Of a stretch of DNA of 64,000 nt, positions 40,784-50,410 are shown in pieces (position 1 is the first letter of the stretch; each line of letters opens with the position of its first letter). The DNA lies in assembly GCA_020637775.1 (NCBI GenBank), contig JACKJV010000004.1, forward strand, positions 233,200 through 297,199, read 5' to 3'. Both the position numbers and the translations under genes were made by a program. The notes below the pieces were generated by a model. That model was given only the letters and a program-made list of their open reading frames with translations, was not told the DNA's origin and ran no database searches. Source of the stretch: Brucellaceae bacterium (GTDB lineage: Bacteria; Pseudomonadota; Alphaproteobacteria; Rhizobiales; Rhizobiaceae).

Positions 40784-41332
40784 ATGCATGATATCGTCAT
40801 CATTGTCGCTGCGGCGCTGAACAATGTCATCGGCAGGGACGGCGCCATGCCATGGCACCTGTCCAGCGATCTCAAGCGGTTCAAGGCATTGACGATGGGC
40901 TGCCCCATCATCATGGGCCGAAAGACCTTCGAGAGCATAGGCAAGCCGTTGCCGGGGCGGCTCAACATCGTGGTGACGCGCGATTTCGACTGGGAGGCCG
41001 ATGGCGCCTTGCGTGTCGCGTCTCTCGAAACCGCTCTTGAACTGGCATCGGCCAATGTCGATTCTGCCTGCCGCCAGGCGGAGGACAGGGGAGAAGCCCC
41101 GCCGGATCTCGACATTTGCGTGATCGGCGGCGGTGAGATTTATGCCCAGGCAATGGAGCGCGCGGATACGATACACCTCACCCGCGTGCTGGCCGATGTG
41201 GAAGGCGATACGGTGTTTCCGCCGCTGGCGGTGGGCGACTGGGCGCTGGTTGCGACAGAGGACATTCCGGCCGGGCCTGCCGACAGCCATCCAACCCGAT
41301 ACGAGGTCTGGACCCGAAACCGGGCAGGCTGA
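40784..41332 (+). CDS. folA: Dihydrofolate reductase
   Basis: Reduces dihydrofolate to tetrahydrofolate with NADPH. The 182 residues contain IIVAAALNNVIGRDGAMPWHLSSDLKRFK split as VAAALNNVIGRDG and MPWHLSSDLKRF (substrate site), GRKTFESIGKPLPGR (NADPH site) and VIGGGEIYAQAM. The start at 40784 is preferred over the much earlier ATG at 40628, which overlaps thyA. A short Arg-Gly-Glu insertion (CRQAEDRGEAPP) makes it a little longer than the E. coli enzyme. Cotranscription with thyA is likely. Confidence 0.95.
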   Translation: MHDIVIIVAAALNNVIGRDGAMPWHLSSDLKRFKALTMGCPIIMGRKTFESIGKPLPGRLNIVVTRDFDWEADGALRVASLETALELASANVDSACRQAEDRGEAPPDLDICVIGGGEIYAQAMERADTIHLTRVLADVEGDTVFPPLAVGDWALVATEDIPAGPADSHPTRYEVWTRNRAG

Positions 41333-41491
41333 GTGCCCAGGTCCGGTGGTTGCCGCTGTCGTTCGCAGAAATCGCGCAATTCGTGACGACTTTGCGACCG
41401 GTGTCGTTGAAAGCGGCCGGGCGGCTTCCTATAACGTGAACACGATCGGGTTTTTGACACCCTGCGGGCAAAGCAGGACAAAGGAGTATCG

Positions 41492-42586
41492 ATGCCCTGG
41501 AGCAATCAAGGTGGAGGCGGCGGCCCGTGGGGCGGCGGCAACAATGGCGGCGGCGGCGGCCCATGGGGGCAGGGGCCCCAGGGACCGCGCGGTCCGCAGG
41601 GATCGCCCCCGGATCTCGAAGACATTATCCGAAAGGGACAGGATCGTCTCAAGCAGGCCATGCCTGGCGGCGGTGGCGGCCCGGCCCTCTTCGGCCTGAT
41701 TGGCGCCGGCGTCGTCGTTTTGTGGCTGTTCCAATCCATATATACGGTTCAGCCGGATGAGCTGGGCGTCGAGTTGCGGTTCGGCGAGCCGAAGAACGAG
41801 ATCTCCGAACCCGGATTGCATTTCCATTTCTGGCCGGTGGAAACCGTCGAGAAGGCGACCACAGCGGAAAAACTCGTCACGATCGGATCCGGGGCAGGCG
41901 GCCGCGCCAATTCGGGACTTATGCTCTCGGGCGACCAGAACATTGTCGATGTGACATTCTCCGTCGCCTACCAGATCGCGGATCCCAAGGCCTATCTGTT
42001 CAACGTGGCCGATCCGGACGAGATGCTTCGTTCGGTGTCCGAGAGCGCCATGCGCGAAGTGGTCGGACGCCGCGAGGCTCAGGATGTGTTCCGCGATGAC
42101 CGTCAAGGCATTGCCGACGATGTGCGCCAGACGGTTCAGGTCGCGATGGAGCAATACGGCGCGGGCCTGACCGTCAATGCAATCTCGATCGAGGATGCCG
42201 CTCCGCCGCGCGAAGTGGCTGACGCGTTCGATGAAGTGCAGCGCGCCGAGCAGGACGAAGACCGCTTCCGCGAGGAAGCCAACCAGTACGCCAACCAGAA
42301 GCTGGGCCAGGCTCGCGGTGAAGCGGCGCAGATTCGCGAAGAGGCTGCGGCCTACGCCAATCGCGTCGTGCAGGAAGCGACGGGTGAGGCGCAACGCTTC
42401 ATTTCTGTGTTCAATGAATATGAGAAGGCACCCGAGGTGACCCGCAAGCGCATGTTCCTTGAGACTATGGAAAACGTCCTTGGCGATTCCAACAAGGTCA
42501 TCATCGAACAGGGTAGCGGCGGCTCCGGTGTCGTCCCCTATCTGCCGCTCAACGAATTGACGCCGCGGGGAGGAGCACAGCGATGA
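41492..42586 (+). CDS. hflK: FtsH protease modulator HflK
   Basis: SPFH-family membrane protein of 364 residues that forms a cage with HflC around FtsH. A glycine-rich cytosolic start (GGGGGPWGGGNNGGGGGPWG) precedes one transmembrane helix (LIGAGVVVLWLFQSIYTV), then the SPFH domain (QPDELGVELRFGEP) and a charged coiled-coil stretch ending before NELTPRGGAQR. The glycine-rich region is low-complexity and contains GGC-type repeats in the DNA. The hflC start overlaps the stop (ATGA). Confidence 0.95.
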   Translation: MPWSNQGGGGGPWGGGNNGGGGGPWGQGPQGPRGPQGSPPDLEDIIRKGQDRLKQAMPGGGGGPALFGLIGAGVVVLWLFQSIYTVQPDELGVELRFGEPKNEISEPGLHFHFWPVETVEKATTAEKLVTIGSGAGGRANSGLMLSGDQNIVDVTFSVAYQIADPKAYLFNVADPDEMLRSVSESAMREVVGRREAQDVFRDDRQGIADDVRQTVQVAMEQYGAGLTVNAISIEDAAPPREVADAFDEVQRAEQDEDRFREEANQYANQKLGQARGEAAQIREEAAAYANRVVQEATGEAQRFISVFNEYEKAPEVTRKRMFLETMENVLGDSNKVIIEQGSGGSGVVPYLPLNELTPRGGAQR

Positions 42587-43542
42587 ACAGGCTTCCCATC
42601 ATTGCCGGCGCGCTGGCTGTCGTGGCCATTGTCGTCTATTCGTCGATCTTCGTCGTGAATGCGCGTCAGCAGGCTATCGTCTTGCGATTTGGCGAGATCG
42701 TGGACGTGAAAACCGATCCGGGCATCTATTTCAAGTTGCCATTCGGTTTCACTGGCGCGGATAATGTCCAGATCATTGAAGACCGTATTCTGCGCTTCAG
42801 CCTCGAAGACATCCGTGTCCAGGTTTCGGGCGGCAAGTTCTATGTCGTGGACGCGTTCATGGCCTATCGGATCGAAGATCCGCGCGTCTTCCGCCAAGCG
42901 GTCTCCGGTTCGATAACGCTCGCCGAGCAGCGACTGCGGACACGCATGGATGCGGCCTTGCGCCGGGTCTATGGTTTGCGCGGTTTCGAGGCGGCGCTCT
43001 CGGAAGAGCGCACCGAGATGATGCGTGAAGTGGCGCAGCAATTGACGCCGGACGCTGCTTCGCTGGGACTGAAGATAGAGGATGTTCGCATCCGCAGAAC
43101 CGACCTTACCCAGGAGGTCTCCGAGCAGACCTATAATCGCATGAAGGCCGAGCGTCTTGCCGAGGCCGAGCGCCTGCGGGCCCGTGGCCGCGAAGCCGCA
43201 CAGACGATCCGGGCGCGCGCCGACAGGCAGGTGGTCGAGATCGTTGCCGAAGCGCGCAAGGAATCCGAGATTCTGCGCGGTGAAGGCGAAGGCGAACGCA
43301 ACCGGATCTTTGCCGAAGCATTTTCCCGGGATCCGGAGTTCTTCGAGTTCTATCGCTCGATGAGCGCCTATGAAAAGGCGCTCGAAAAGGACGGGACGAC
43401 GATGATCCTGTCCCCGGAATCCGAATTCTTCCGGTATTTCGGTTACGGCGATGGTGCGCCGCCGGCGAACGGCAATCGCGCGTCAGGTGCGCCTGCCCAA
43501 CCGGCAAGCACCCCGGCACCGGCATCGCAGTCGGCCCAGTGA
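42583..43542 (+). CDS. hflC: FtsH protease modulator HflC
   Basis: Partner of HflK, 319 residues. MNRLPIIAGALAVVAIVVYSSIFVV is the membrane anchor, followed by the SPFH domain (QQAIVLRFGEIVD) and alpha-helical coiled coil with RLRARGREAAQTIRARADRQV. The C-terminal 25 residues are Pro/Ala-rich. Probably translated with hflK through the four-base overlap. Confidence 0.95.
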   Translation: MNRLPIIAGALAVVAIVVYSSIFVVNARQQAIVLRFGEIVDVKTDPGIYFKLPFGFTGADNVQIIEDRILRFSLEDIRVQVSGGKFYVVDAFMAYRIEDPRVFRQAVSGSITLAEQRLRTRMDAALRRVYGLRGFEAALSEERTEMMREVAQQLTPDAASLGLKIEDVRIRRTDLTQEVSEQTYNRMKAERLAEAERLRARGREAAQTIRARADRQVVEIVAEARKESEILRGEGEGERNRIFAEAFSRDPEFFEFYRSMSAYEKALEKDGTTMILSPESEFFRYFGYGDGAPPANGNRASGAPAQPASTPAPASQSAQ

Positions 43543-43555
43543 CCGGTGCATTGCG

Positions 43556-43741
43556 GTGAATGACTTCCTGACCGCCCTCGGACTCCTTCTGGTGTTCGAG
43601 GGCGTTCTTTATGGCGGGTTTCCCAAACTGGTCCGCCGGCTCGCGGAGCAACTGCAGTTCATGCCCGACAGCATGTTGCGGGCAGCAGGGCTGGTTGCCG
43701 TGGCTGCGGGCGTCCTGCTCGTGTGGATTGTCCGCGGATAA
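43556..43741 (+). CDS. DUF2065 family small membrane protein
   Basis: A 61-residue protein with two hydrophobic segments (ALGLLLVFEGVLYGGFP and AAGLVAVAAGVLLVWIV). The pattern ExLxYxxFPxxxRxLxxQL matches DUF2065 (YjeT-like), commonly found after hflC. The start is GTG at 43556; no ATG lies nearby. It sits 13 bases after hflC and is likely part of the operon. Function unknown. Confidence 0.8.
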   Translation: MNDFLTALGLLLVFEGVLYGGFPKLVRRLAEQLQFMPDSMLRAAGLVAVAAGVLLVWIVRG

Positions 43742-43857
43742 CGCGATTGTCAGACGGCTGTGCGTTTCGCCTCTGTGAAAACAGGTGAGACCGCCCTAAT
43801 CTTGTGCCAACCATCCGGCAATCTGACCGGATCGCCGCTGACCGGAGAACCAACCAA

Positions 43858-45357
43858 ATGCTTGCCAATGTGTTCAATCGCCTCCGTTATCCCCTGATTG
43901 CGGCCATGGGCGCCGTGGCAATTTCCGCTTCTCCGGTTGCGACGCTGCTTTCCGAACCCGTGCTGGCGCAGCAACGAGGGCCCGCTTCGGTCGCGGACCT
44001 TGCCGACAAGTTGCTGGACGCGGTGGTCAATGTCGCGACAACCCAGAACACGGGCGGGAACGAGGAAAATGTTCCGGTTCCCGACATTCCAGAAGGATCG
44101 CCGTTCAAGGACTATTTCGATGAGTTCTTTCGCGACCGCGGCAGGCGCGGCGGTCCGCGCAAACAGAATTCTCTCGGGTCGGGCTTCGTCATTGATGCCA
44201 GGGAAGGCATCGTGGTGACCAACAATCACGTCATCGACGGGGCGGACGCGATCGAGGTCGTCTTCAACGATGGCGAGAAGATCGCCGCGGAATTGCTTGG
44301 AACCGATCCGAAAACCGACCTTGCCGTTCTCAAGATCGACCCGGACAAGCGAGCCCTCAAGCAGGTCTCGTTCGGCGATTCGACACGGATGCGGATTGGT
44401 GACTGGGTCATGGCCATCGGCAATCCGTTCGGCCTTGGTGGCACGGTTACGGTCGGGATCATCTCGGCGATAAACCGCGATATCAATTCGGGGCCGTATG
44501 ACGATTTCATCCAGACGGATGCAGCCATCAACCGGGGAAATTCCGGCGGCCCGTTGTTTAACATGGATGGTGAGGTCATTGGCATCAATACGGCCATCAT
44601 CTCTCCGTCCGGTGGATCCATCGGGATCGGCTTTTCAATTCCTTCCAAACTCGCCGTCACGGTCATCGATCAGTTGCGGGAATTCGGCGAGACCCGACGC
44701 GGCTGGCTCGGGGTCCGGATACAGCCGGTGACCGCCGATATCGCCGAGAGCCTGGGCATGGACGGTGCACGGGGGGCCCTTGTCGCCGGGGTGGTCAAGG
44801 GCGGGCCAGTGGATGACGGTTCCATTCAGGCCGGCGATGTCATTGTCGAGTTCGATGGGCGCAGTGTCGATAACATGCGCGACCTGCCGCGCATCGTGGC
44901 GGAAAGCCCGGTCGGCAAGGAGGTCAGCGTCAAGGTTGTCCGCAAGGGCGCGGAGATTGACCTGACTGTCACCCTTGGCCGGCTTGAAGATGGCGAGAAG
45001 CTTGCGGCATCACAGGCAGAAGACCCTGAGAGCTCCGCCGAAGACGCCCCGGTCGCGACAGCGGCGGCACTCGGGATGACCTTTGGTGAACTGGACGATG
45101 CCGCGCGTGAAAGTTACGGCATCAACGATGACGTGTCCGGGGTTCTGGTGACCGCTGTGGACGCGAATTCTCTGGCCGCCGAACGTGGTGTCATGGCAGG
45201 CGACGTGATCACGGAAATCGCCCAGGAGTCCGTGGACAATCCGCAGGACGTTCTTGACCGGATCGAGGAACTAAAGTCCCAGGGGCGCAAGAATGCGCTT
45301 CTCATGCTGTCATCCAAGACCGGAGAATTGCGGTTCGTCACGATCCGGATGGACTAG
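43858..45357 (+). CDS. degP: DegP/HtrA-family periplasmic serine protease (Do type)
   Basis: A 499-residue secreted protease-chaperone. The signal region covers about residues 1-38 (ending LSEPVLAQQR). Catalytic triad: His124 (NNHVID), Asp154 (KTDLAVLKI), Ser229 (GNSGGPL). Two PDZ domains follow, from about 275 (RRGWLGVRIQPVT) and from about 400 (VATAAALGMTFGELDDAARE). It handles misfolded proteins in the periplasm. Its position after hflKC-DUF2065 is the common alphaproteobacterial order and suggests joint control of envelope protein quality. Confidence 0.95.
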   Translation: MLANVFNRLRYPLIAAMGAVAISASPVATLLSEPVLAQQRGPASVADLADKLLDAVVNVATTQNTGGNEENVPVPDIPEGSPFKDYFDEFFRDRGRRGGPRKQNSLGSGFVIDAREGIVVTNNHVIDGADAIEVVFNDGEKIAAELLGTDPKTDLAVLKIDPDKRALKQVSFGDSTRMRIGDWVMAIGNPFGLGGTVTVGIISAINRDINSGPYDDFIQTDAAINRGNSGGPLFNMDGEVIGINTAIISPSGGSIGIGFSIPSKLAVTVIDQLREFGETRRGWLGVRIQPVTADIAESLGMDGARGALVAGVVKGGPVDDGSIQAGDVIVEFDGRSVDNMRDLPRIVAESPVGKEVSVKVVRKGAEIDLTVTLGRLEDGEKLAASQAEDPESSAEDAPVATAAALGMTFGELDDAARESYGINDDVSGVLVTAVDANSLAAERGVMAGDVITEIAQESVDNPQDVLDRIEELKSQGRKNALLMLSSKTGELRFVTIRMD

Positions 45358-45414
45358 AAGACGCAAATGCAGCGCCGGCCATGCGTCCGTGCCACTGCAA
45401 CCAACCTTCAGCGG

Positions 45415-46308
45415 TCATTCCTTCATTCTGAAGTCGGTCCGGCGATAGCCCTGGATGTAGAGAAGGGCAGTCAGGTCGCCATGGTCAACCCGCATGCCGG
45501 CCTTTGCGGCAACACTCGGTTTGGCATGCAGGGCGACGCCCGAACCGGCGCGCTCGATCATGGCAAGATCATTGGCGCCATCGCCGACCACAATGGCGTC
45601 TGCGGGCCTCAGACCGAGCCGGGCGGCCGTTTCTTCCAGCGTGTCGAGCTTGGCCTGCTTTCCGAGGATTGGCTCGGCTACCTTGCCAGACAACAACCCG
45701 TTTTCTTCCAGGAGGCTGTTCGCGCGGTTTTCATCGAATCCGATCATCTCGGCAATGCGCGCGGTGAAGGCGGTAAAGCCACCGGAAACGAGAACCGTAT
45801 ATGCTCCGTGAGCCCGCATGGTCTGCACGAGTTCCGTGCCTCCGGGCATCAACGTGATGCGGCTTTCGATAACCTGGTCGATGACGGCAACCGGCAGACC
45901 CTTCAGCAAGGCGACGCGCTCACGCAGGGCCGGCTCGAACTCGATTTCGCCATTCATGGCCCGCGCGGTTATCGCTGCCACATGCGCCTTGATCCCGGCC
46001 ACATCGGCCAGTTCATCTATGCATTCCTGGCAGATCATCGTTGAATCCATGTCCGCCAGCAGCATCTTCTTTCGCCGGCTCTCCGCATGCTGGACAACGA
46101 CATCCACGGGCATAGCTTGAAGAGCTTCACGGAGGTCCGCCTCAGCCTCTGCCGCGGAGTAGCCGTCATTCAGGGCGATGTCGCACGCGATGCCGTCGGC
46201 AAGCCAGTAAAGCGCGGTTGCGTTCACTGCAGAAAAAGCCTTATCCCCCAATGCAGGTGACAGGACAGGCTCGCGCGGATTGGCGATCAGGGTGGCAACA
46301 AGGCTCAT
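45415..46308 (-). CDS. serB: Phosphoserine phosphatase SerB
   Basis: HAD-family phosphatase making serine from phosphoserine, 297 residues. The catalytic motif is LLADMDSTMICQECIDEL (DxDST), motif II LVSGGFTAFT, and motif III VVGDGANDLAMIERAG. The N-terminal 80 residues are ACT-like (MSLVATLIANPREPVLSP). Its ATG overlaps the miaA ATG on the other strand inside the palindrome CATG. GGGA lies nine bases before the start. Divergent from miaA, convergent with degP. Confidence 0.94.
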   Translation of the reverse strand: MSLVATLIANPREPVLSPALGDKAFSAVNATALYWLADGIACDIALNDGYSAAEAEADLREALQAMPVDVVVQHAESRRKKMLLADMDSTMICQECIDELADVAGIKAHVAAITARAMNGEIEFEPALRERVALLKGLPVAVIDQVIESRITLMPGGTELVQTMRAHGAYTVLVSGGFTAFTARIAEMIGFDENRANSLLEENGLLSGKVAEPILGKQAKLDTLEETAARLGLRPADAIVVGDGANDLAMIERAGSGVALHAKPSVAAKAGMRVDHGDLTALLYIQGYRRTDFRMKE

Positions 46309-47212
46309 GGATGAAATCCCGGAAAATCGGATAGCTGCGAAAGACGCCATCCTGATAGCCGGACCAACAGCCAGCGGCAAGACGGCTCTGGCGGTGGAGC
46401 TGGCGCGACGGCACGATGGTCTTGTCATCAACGCCGATTCCATGCAGGTCTACGACATTCTCCATGTCCTGACCGCGCGACCCTCCAAGGCTGAACTGGC
46501 GGCAGCGCCCCATGTCCTGTTCGGCCATGTCAGTCCGTTGCGTGCCTACTCCACAGGGGAATGGATGCGCGATGTCCTCCACGTCCTGGACACGGAACTG
46601 GACGGGCGGAAGCCCGTATTCGTCGGGGGAACGGGGCTCTACTTCAAGGCGTTGCTCGGTGGTCTTTCGGACATGCCGCACGTGCCAGACGAGGTTCGTG
46701 AGGCGTTCAGGTCGCAATTGATGGCGGCAGGGCCTGAGGCGATGCATGCCTTGCTGGCGCGTCGTGATCCGGAAACGGCCCGTTCGCTGCATCCGCAGGA
46801 CGGACAGAGAATCCTGAGGGCGCTGGAAGTGATGGAGGCCAGCGGCCAGCCGATCGGTTTCTGGCAGGCCAGGAGGCGTGCGGCGATAATCGATCCCGCC
46901 TCGGCACGGCGGATCATCCTGCAACCTGAGAGAGAGGTGCTTCGCCATCGGATTGCCGGTCGCTTTCACGCAATGGTCGAACAGGGCGCTGTACAGGAGG
47001 TCGAGAGGCTTCTTTCCCTTTCGCCCGATCCTTCCTTGCCTGCAATGAAAGCCATCGGCGTGCCGGAAATCGCCTCGGTCCTGCGTGGAGAGCAGGAAAT
47101 GGCCGATGCCGTGGCAGCGGCAATCACCGCAACCCGCCAATATGCAAAGCGGCAAATGACGTGGTTTCGCAACCAGATGGACGGGGACTGGGAGCGAATT
47201 CCGGCTTCTTAA
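46307..47212 (+). CDS. miaA: tRNA dimethylallyltransferase MiaA
   Basis: Prenylates A37 of tRNAs that read UNN codons. 301 residues. P-loop ILIAGPTASGKTALAVELAR, then INADSMQVYDILHVLTARP (acceptor-binding DSxQxY) and VFVGGTGLYFKALLGGL. The family start MDEIPENR at 46307 is chosen over the ATG at 46280, since the latter lies 9 codons inside serB and adds unrelated residues. Its start codon overlaps that of serB. Confidence 0.95.
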   Translation: MDEIPENRIAAKDAILIAGPTASGKTALAVELARRHDGLVINADSMQVYDILHVLTARPSKAELAAAPHVLFGHVSPLRAYSTGEWMRDVLHVLDTELDGRKPVFVGGTGLYFKALLGGLSDMPHVPDEVREAFRSQLMAAGPEAMHALLARRDPETARSLHPQDGQRILRALEVMEASGQPIGFWQARRRAAIIDPASARRIILQPEREVLRHRIAGRFHAMVEQGAVQEVERLLSLSPDPSLPAMKAIGVPEIASVLRGEQEMADAVAAAITATRQYAKRQMTWFRNQMDGDWERIPAS

Positions 47213-47373
47213 GTTGTGGGGAAGCGGCACGTTAACCATTGCCGGAACTAGAAGGCCCGAAAGTGTCCTGCGGTTGTATTTTTCCATGCCACGCCAGTCT
47301 ACCTTAACCCCTGATTAGCGATGCAAGGCTTACATCCATGGTCACATAACTCGTGGCAGGAGTGGCGCGCGGC

Positions 47374-48129
47374 ATGCGTTTTCACAAGGCACAGCTGGCC
47401 TTCTTCATCCTTGTATCGCTGCTTGTCTGCGGCACCGGGATACTGGCTGCGTGGCTTTACCGGACGGACTTGCTGCAGCCCGGGCATCCCGCGACGACGG
47501 CACTTGTGGTTCACGGCGCCACCATCGTTTTCGGTCTCGGCTATTTCTATCCTGTCCTGCACCAGCTGGTTCGTGAGGAAATGCAACTGCGCGCCATGAC
47601 GCAATCCCTGTCAAAGCGCTCTGAGAACCTGCAACACGCCGCACTGACGGACGGTCTGACAGGAATGCAGAACCGCAGGTATTTCGACGATGCGCTGGCG
47701 CAGTATCTCGAAGAGTTCAAGCGTATCAACCGCCCGGTTGGCTTGATGATCCTCGATCTGGATCATTTCAAGTCGGTCAACGACACACATGGTCACGATG
47801 CCGGTGACGAGGTGCTCAGGGCCGTTGCGGATTGCCTGCGGGAGTTCACGCGGTATCACGATGTCGTTGCACGCCTGGGTGGCGAGGAATTCGCGATCGT
47901 GGCTCCGAACATGGATGCCGACACGCTGACCAAGTTCGCCAATCGCATCCGCATGGCTGTCTCGCAGATCACCATCTCGAGCGGCAACATCCGTATCCGC
48001 GTTACAGTGAGTGTGGGTGTGGCCATCTGGGACGGGAGGGAAGGGTCGGACGATCTCTTCCGGCGCGCCGATGCCATGCTTTACAAGGCGAAGCGAGACG
48101 GGCGAAATCGGGTTTGCGCAGCCGCATAA
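47374..48129 (+). CDS. Diguanylate cyclase with GGEEF and I-site, membrane-anchored
   Basis: Makes c-di-GMP. About 251 residues from ATG at 47374; a GTG at 47353 would add seven. Two hydrophobic segments (LAFFILVSLLVCGTGILAAW and LVVHGATIVFGLGYF) anchor it in the membrane, with a short loop between. The GGDEF domain starts DGLTGMQNRRYF and carries the active motif GGEEF at residues 169-173, so it should be catalytic. RYHD at 160-163, five residues before GGEEF, is the inhibitory I-site, suggesting feedback control by c-di-GMP. A PilZ protein (62367) is in the same window but not in the same operon. Confidence 0.9.
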   Translation: MRFHKAQLAFFILVSLLVCGTGILAAWLYRTDLLQPGHPATTALVVHGATIVFGLGYFYPVLHQLVREEMQLRAMTQSLSKRSENLQHAALTDGLTGMQNRRYFDDALAQYLEEFKRINRPVGLMILDLDHFKSVNDTHGHDAGDEVLRAVADCLREFTRYHDVVARLGGEEFAIVAPNMDADTLTKFANRIRMAVSQITISSGNIRIRVTVSVGVAIWDGREGSDDLFRRADAMLYKAKRDGRNRVCAAA

Positions 48130-48235
48130 CGCGGCCGAAATCCGGATGGGGCAAGCCACCCTTCCTTTCCGTTGAAAGCATCGGCGACCCGTCATGGCCG
48201 AGCGGCAGCGTGAATCCCGAAACTCGAAAGGGTGG

Positions 48236-50308
48236 TCAGCGGCGGGACCGGAAATCCCGGATAAGGCTGTTACCCTTCCTGCCATCACCGTCCTGCAAGT
48301 CCGGCTCCGGCGCGGGCGCGTTCGTCCTCGGTTTCCGGGTGCCATCGCCGTCATTTGGCCGGAAGCCAAGGCGGGCATCGTTTCGCCATTTGGTGCTGTC
48401 CCTTTCGACTCCGGCAGGATCGAACCGCTCCTGAGGGAAACCCCTGCTGGACGCGATGCCGCCCGAGGGCGAAGGGCGCGCCGGAGGCGGCACCGTTTCC
48501 CTGAGACCCCGTCGGTCGTCACCTGCGTTCAAACGTGTGGTGACAGCGGCGAGGAGGGCCTCGCGATCGAAGGCACCGGCCGATTGTGCCGGCGCATCAA
48601 ACAGTTCCGTGGAAAAATCATCGGCCTCACAATCGGCCATGTTGCGCATCCTGCGCAGGACATCCGGAAGGGAGATTTCGGTATGTCCGGCTTGCAGCCT
48701 GGCCTGGTGTTCGTAGATATGCGCCCCGGGGAGATCCTTCTTTGCGATCGTTTCGAACATCATGCGCATGGGTGACTGGAACGCTTCACCAAAGGCAATG
48801 CATTCCCGGTTGGCGACCGATGAAAGGAAGTTCGTCAGCGAACGTGCCGCGCCCGTGATCGCCAGCTTGATGATGGCCTGATCGTTTTCGTTGCCGAGAC
48901 GCATGGCAAAGATCGTGTTGCACTGGGACAGGATGGTCGAATCCAGTTCGCCTGGCCGTTGGGTCACGACGCCCAGATAAACGCCGTATTTGCGGCCTTC
49001 CTTCGCAATGCGTGCGATTGCCTGGCGGGTGGGCCAGAAGCCGCTTTCGTTGTGCGCCGGTATGTAGCGATGGGCTTCCTCACATACGACAAGGGTTTGC
49101 AGGCCGCCATCCGAGTTCAGCGCCAGGTCGAAGGCCATACGGCAGAAGACCGAAACAACCGAATTCACCACCTCGGAAGGCAGGTTCGACATATCGAATA
49201 CGCAGATCGGCTTGCCGTTTTGCGGCACACGGAAAACGTGGCTGAGAATGACCGGCATCGTGTCGCTGACAGTCTTTGCGCCGAACATGAACCGGAAGCG
49301 CGGATCGTTCAACAGCGATTCCAGCCGGTTCCGCAGCGCGCGAAGATGAGGCCGGTCAGCCTTGCCATCCAGTTGGCCCACCCGCTCGTCAAGAAGTTGC
49401 AGCAGGTCGACCATGCGGTAGGGAACGGGCGTGTCGGCCGTCAGCGCCGTAACCTCCCGGTCCTTTTTCAGCATTGACGGTGATGCGGCATTGCCTTCGC
49501 CGCGGCGAAACCGCTCCTTGGCGAGGGGAATGAGATCGCGCAAGGCGTCTATCTCGTTCGGGATCGCAGTGCGTCCGCGAAAGATGACTTCCGCGAACTC
49601 CTCAAGGCGGAACATCCAAAAGGGAAGATCAAGCCGGTTGGCATCGACCGTGATCGCCTTGTCCGCGAATGCGGTGGTGAATTCGTTATGCGGATCAAGA
49701 AGCAGAACGCGAATATCCGGCCGTTTCTCCACAACCTTGCGCAGCAGCAGGGTGACCGCCGTCGACTTGCCGACGCCTGTCGTGCCCACGACCGCGAAAT
49801 GGCGCGCCAGCAGTTTGTCGATATCGATCAGCGCGGGAATGCTGCGCTCCTGCGTCAACTCACCGATCGCAACGGCGTTGGGCGCCACATTGTCATAGAT
49901 CGCTTTCAGGTCGCTCGCGCGGATGCGATGTGCAATCGCACCCATGAAGGGATAGTTCGCGATGCCGGTCGAGAACTGAAGCTGTCCGTCACTATCCGCA
50001 GAAACCTGCCCCACAAGTTCGACATGGACATGAATGGTGTTCTTCGTCTCGCCGTGCCATGCCTTGCCGGGAACATCGACGTGGAAGATCAGGCCGACAA
50101 GGCGTGAATCCCCCACCCTGATCGAAATCATCTGCCCGACGGCCCAATAATCGTCAGAGCCTGCCGCCTGCTTGCCAGCTTCGGCGGCAATGATTGCCCT
50201 TTCTCCATCACAGCCGATGACATGCCCTTCCGTCCTGTTTCGAACGAGTGGCATTTTCGGTTCCTTGTCCTGGAAAGCTGGTGCGCCGCCGGCAACAACG
50301 TCATTCAT
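48236..50308 (-). CDS. HerA-like (DUF87) hexameric ATPase
   Basis: A 690-residue ATPase of the HerA/FtsK superfamily. A beta-barrel-type N-terminal domain (VIGCDGERAIIAAEAGK) precedes the Walker A site FAVVGTTGVGKSTAVTLLL, Walker B TLVVCEEAHRYIP and a trans-acting Arg region VTQRPGELDSTILSQCNT. The C-terminus (last about 100 residues) is disordered and basic/proline-rich. The ATG at 50308 has GGGGA upstream; the ATG at 50338 adds ten residues. Related proteins act as DNA translocases with nucleases or as defence ATPases; no NurA-type nuclease or Sir2 partner is adjacent. Role unknown. Confidence 0.85.
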   Translation of the reverse strand: MNDVVAGGAPAFQDKEPKMPLVRNRTEGHVIGCDGERAIIAAEAGKQAAGSDDYWAVGQMISIRVGDSRLVGLIFHVDVPGKAWHGETKNTIHVHVELVGQVSADSDGQLQFSTGIANYPFMGAIAHRIRASDLKAIYDNVAPNAVAIGELTQERSIPALIDIDKLLARHFAVVGTTGVGKSTAVTLLLRKVVEKRPDIRVLLLDPHNEFTTAFADKAITVDANRLDLPFWMFRLEEFAEVIFRGRTAIPNEIDALRDLIPLAKERFRRGEGNAASPSMLKKDREVTALTADTPVPYRMVDLLQLLDERVGQLDGKADRPHLRALRNRLESLLNDPRFRFMFGAKTVSDTMPVILSHVFRVPQNGKPICVFDMSNLPSEVVNSVVSVFCRMAFDLALNSDGGLQTLVVCEEAHRYIPAHNESGFWPTRQAIARIAKEGRKYGVYLGVVTQRPGELDSTILSQCNTIFAMRLGNENDQAIIKLAITGAARSLTNFLSSVANRECIAFGEAFQSPMRMMFETIAKKDLPGAHIYEHQARLQAGHTEISLPDVLRRMRNMADCEADDFSTELFDAPAQSAGAFDREALLAAVTTRLNAGDDRRGLRETVPPPARPSPSGGIASSRGFPQERFDPAGVERDSTKWRNDARLGFRPNDGDGTRKPRTNAPAPEPDLQDGDGRKGNSLIRDFRSRR

Positions 50309-50410
50309 TCCGTTTCCCCGATTTTTCCGCGAAAGCATATGGCCAAGAGGTTAAGGCCTTGTGCACCACCGGCAGCCATAATCCGTTGGTCGTTGATCGC
50401 AAAAGAGCGG

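Noticed and set aside
41501..41580. GGC-rich repeat tract, considered as a mobile or CRISPR-like repeat
   Set aside because: It encodes the normal glycine-rich N-terminus of HflK, and the repeats are not regular.
48236..50308. HerA-like ATPase as part of an antiphage HerA-nuclease or HerA-Sir2 system
   Set aside because: No NurA, Sir2, DUF4297 or other partner is adjacent; neighbours are a diguanylate cyclase and the ilv operon. It looks like a core-genome ATPase.
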